Shown here: positions 62,460 to 64,000 of the stretch, piece after piece
Position numbering within the stretch: the first letter of the stretch is position 1
Layout: every line of letters begins with the position of its first letter
Assembly (NCBI GenBank): GCA_934394665.1
Contig: CAKRRS010000002.1
Location: 1-64,000 of the forward strand
DNA length: 64,000 nt
Direction of reading: 5' to 3'
From: an uncultured Acetatifactor sp.
Lineage (GTDB): Bacteria; Bacillota; Clostridia; Lachnospirales; Lachnospiraceae
The notes under the pieces: model-generated
Databases searched by the model: none
What the model saw: only the letters and a program-made list of their open reading frames with translations
What the model was told of the DNA's origin: nothing
Position numbers and translations under genes: made by a program

Positions 62460-63683
62460 ATGAAAAAACTATTTGAGAAGTGGAACAGCATCAGTCTGAT
62501 TCTGCGTATCCTCTGCGGTCTGGTCATTGGTGTGATTTTGGGACTTGTAGTACCGCAGGCGACCGGCATTGCGATCTTAGGTGATGTCTTTGTAGGAGCC
62601 CTGAAGGCTATCGCTCCGTTACTTGTATTTTTCCTGTTGATCAGTGCTCTGTGTCATGCCGGAAAAAGCCATGGCGGCATTATCAAGACCGTAATTATTC
62701 TGTATATGTTCAGTACTTTTCTGGCATCTATCGTTGCAGTTGTTGCCAGCAAAGTATTCCCGGTAACCCTGACACTGGCAGATGCCGCTACGGATATGGC
62801 GGCACCGGACGGCATCGTGGAAGTACTGAAGACGTTACTTATGAATATGGTAGCCAACCCGGTATCCTCCCTGTTGAACGCCAACTATATCGGTGTTCTG
62901 TCCTGGGGCGTGATTATCGGTATCGGTATGAGAGCAGCCAATGATACGACCAAGAAGGTATTGGATGATATCTCCAACGGTCTGTCCCAGGTAGTCAGCT
63001 GGATCATCAGCCTGGCTCCTTTCGGAATCTTAGGGTTAGTATTCAGCTCCATCTCTTCCAATGGACTGGAAATTTTTACCGAGTACGGAAAGCTTCTGTT
63101 AGTGCTGGTAGGTTCCATGTTATTTATCTACTTTGTGACCAACCCGATCATCGTATTCTGGTGCATCCGCAAGAACCCGTATCCACTGATCTTCAAGTGC
63201 CTGAAGAAGAGCGCTATTACCGCATTCTTCACCAGAAGCTCCGCAGCGAACATTCCTGTAAATATGAAAGCCTGCGAAGAGTGGGGACTGGATAAGGATA
63301 CTTATTCCGTAACCATCCCTCTGGGTGCTACAATCAACATGGATGGTGCGGCTATCACCATTACCGTTATGACACTGGCAGCAGCCACCACCATGGGAAT
63401 CCATGTGGACTTCTTAAGCGGTATCGTGCTGAGTGTTCTGGCAACTTTGTCTGCCTGCGGTGCATCCGGTGTGGCAGGTGGTTCTCTGTTGCTGATCCCT
63501 ATGGCATGTTCTTTGTTTGGCATTTCCAATGATATCGCCATGCAGATCGTAGGCGTCGGCTTCATCATCGGTGTCATCCAGGATTCCGTAGAGACGGCAC
63601 TGAATTCCTCCTCTGACCTGCTGTTGTCCGCATCCGCTGAGTTCAGACAGTGGAGACTGGAAGGCAAAGAGATCAAATATTAA
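62460..63683 (+). CDS. sstT: Na+/serine-threonine symporter SstT
   Basis: A 407-residue dicarboxylate/amino acid:cation symporter (DAACS) family protein with eight spans and two re-entrant loops. Diagnostic stretches are LGLVVPQATGIAILG, FVGALKAIAPLLVFFLL, FFTRSSAANIPVNM, PLGATINMDGAAITI and GASGVAGGSLLLIPMA, matching SstT rather than GltP. It takes up serine and threonine with sodium. The ATG at 62460 gives the conserved start; 25 in-frame codons upstream are not conserved. A terminator follows. Confidence 0.95.
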   Translation: MKKLFEKWNSISLILRILCGLVIGVILGLVVPQATGIAILGDVFVGALKAIAPLLVFFLLISALCHAGKSHGGIIKTVIILYMFSTFLASIVAVVASKVFPVTLTLADAATDMAAPDGIVEVLKTLLMNMVANPVSSLLNANYIGVLSWGVIIGIGMRAANDTTKKVLDDISNGLSQVVSWIISLAPFGILGLVFSSISSNGLEIFTEYGKLLLVLVGSMLFIYFVTNPIIVFWCIRKNPYPLIFKCLKKSAITAFFTRSSAANIPVNMKACEEWGLDKDTYSVTIPLGATINMDGAAITITVMTLAAATTMGIHVDFLSGIVLSVLATLSACGASGVAGGSLLLIPMACSLFGISNDIAMQIVGVGFIIGVIQDSVETALNSSSDLLLSASAEFRQWRLEGKEIKY

Positions 63684-63736
63684 TAGTGAATGTAGCTGCA
63701 AAATCAGTTGCATACTCACAAAATAAAAAGTATGAT

Positions 63737-63773
63737 AAGTTCAGCCGGAGCATTTGCTTTGGCTGAACTTTTT
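63737..63773 (+). terminator. Terminator after sstT
   Basis: A 10-bp stem AAGTTCAGCC / GGCTGAACTT, interior AGC/GCT, followed by TTT. Confidence 0.88.
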
Positions 63774-63803
63774 GCGTTAAATAAATATTTGAGGAGAAAA
63801 AAT

Positions 63804-64000
63804 ATGTGGCAGCCACAGGAAGACAATACTTACAATGAACTGAGAGAAAATTCGATCCGTAAATGGTTGGAGGATATGAGCGGACACGAGGACGTAGCGG
63901 TAAGAGGCGGTGTCAAAGTCACACAGGAATATCTGGAGGAGCTGAAGAGACAGATCCGTGAACTGGAAGAAAAATGCGCGCTGAAAGATGACTATCTGAA
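63804..64000 (+). CDS. Unidentified protein, N-terminal part (3' end outside window)
   Basis: An ATG with GAGGAG eight bases upstream opens a frame that runs off the right edge. The 65 visible residues start MWQPQEDNTYNELRENSIRKW, then LEDMSGHEDVAVRGGVKVT, and become a charged heptad-like helix EYLEELKRQIRELEEKCALKDDYL, a probable coiled coil. I do not recognise the family. Confidence 0.7.
   Translation, partial: MWQPQEDNTYNELRENSIRKWLEDMSGHEDVAVRGGVKVTQEYLEELKRQIRELEEKCALKDDYL

Noticed and set aside
1-64000. CRISPR arrays, insertion sequences, prophage or integrase genes
   Set aside because: No regularly spaced repeats, transposase or integrase motifs were seen on either strand; only scattered gene remnants suggest past mobile elements.

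Overview
The window is a chromosomal segment of an anaerobic, low-to-medium GC Clostridia bacterium, most likely a member of the Lachnospiraceae. This is inferred from gene order and gene content, not from a search. The markers are the run yicC-remA-gmk-rpoZ-rimO-pgsA-cinA-recA-recX-rny, a class III (oxygen-sensitive) ribonucleotide reductase with its activase, HemZ, a DUF5685/J-domain gene pair, SpoIIM, and strong AGGAGG-type ribosome binding sites. Coding density is high and most genes lie on the + strand.

Region 1 (1-6.0 kb): the end of an RND efflux pump, a lone tRNA-Thr(GGT), an acidic zinc-ribbon membrane protein, a HAD phosphatase facing a cupin, and a rhodanese-PP-loop fusion. Region 2 (6.0-15.4 kb): a housekeeping run for RNA turnover (YicC, RNase Y), nucleotide and lipid metabolism (Gmk, PgsA), ribosome modification (RimO), transcription (omega) and recombination (RecA, RecX). 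recA has two LexA/DinR-type boxes, one of them inside the promoter. Region 3 (15.4-29.4 kb): metabolism and transport, comprising an AspT-like aminotransferase, Nudix hydrolase, SpoIIM, DAHP synthase, NhaC antiporter with a long structured leader, UDP-galactopyranose mutase, PAP2 phosphatase, lipid kinase, GlyA, and the aspartate-family set ACT protein, homoserine dehydrogenase and aspartokinase.

Region 4 (29.4-44.9 kb): a stretch of gene remnants, then a zinc-ribbon/DUF5685/J-domain cassette, nrdD-nrdG with NrdR-like boxes and a leader hairpin, a 7TM-GGDEF-HD-GYP signalling protein, a SEC-C protein, DUF308 and CBS proteins, apt, a bifunctional Rel, an MBL hydrolase and hemZ. Region 5 (45-50.6 kb): an Abi_2 (HEPN) remnant, an alpha/beta hydrolase, an SH3-NlpC/P60 cell-wall hydrolase, a CapA-like protein and an amino-acid-binding lipoprotein.

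Region 6 (50.7-64 kb) is the most unusual part. A membrane sulfatase-fold enzyme sits between the binding protein and the permease/ATPase genes of a polar amino-acid ABC transporter. It is followed by four multi-pass membrane proteins of GT-C glycosyltransferase type. The second and third of these read as the two halves of the first, which suggests duplication followed by gene fission. Together they look like an envelope-polymer glycosylation and decoration module. The window ends with a decayed binding-domain gene, a two-gene chromate-type transporter, the Na+/serine-threonine symporter SstT, and the start of an unidentified coiled-coil gene.
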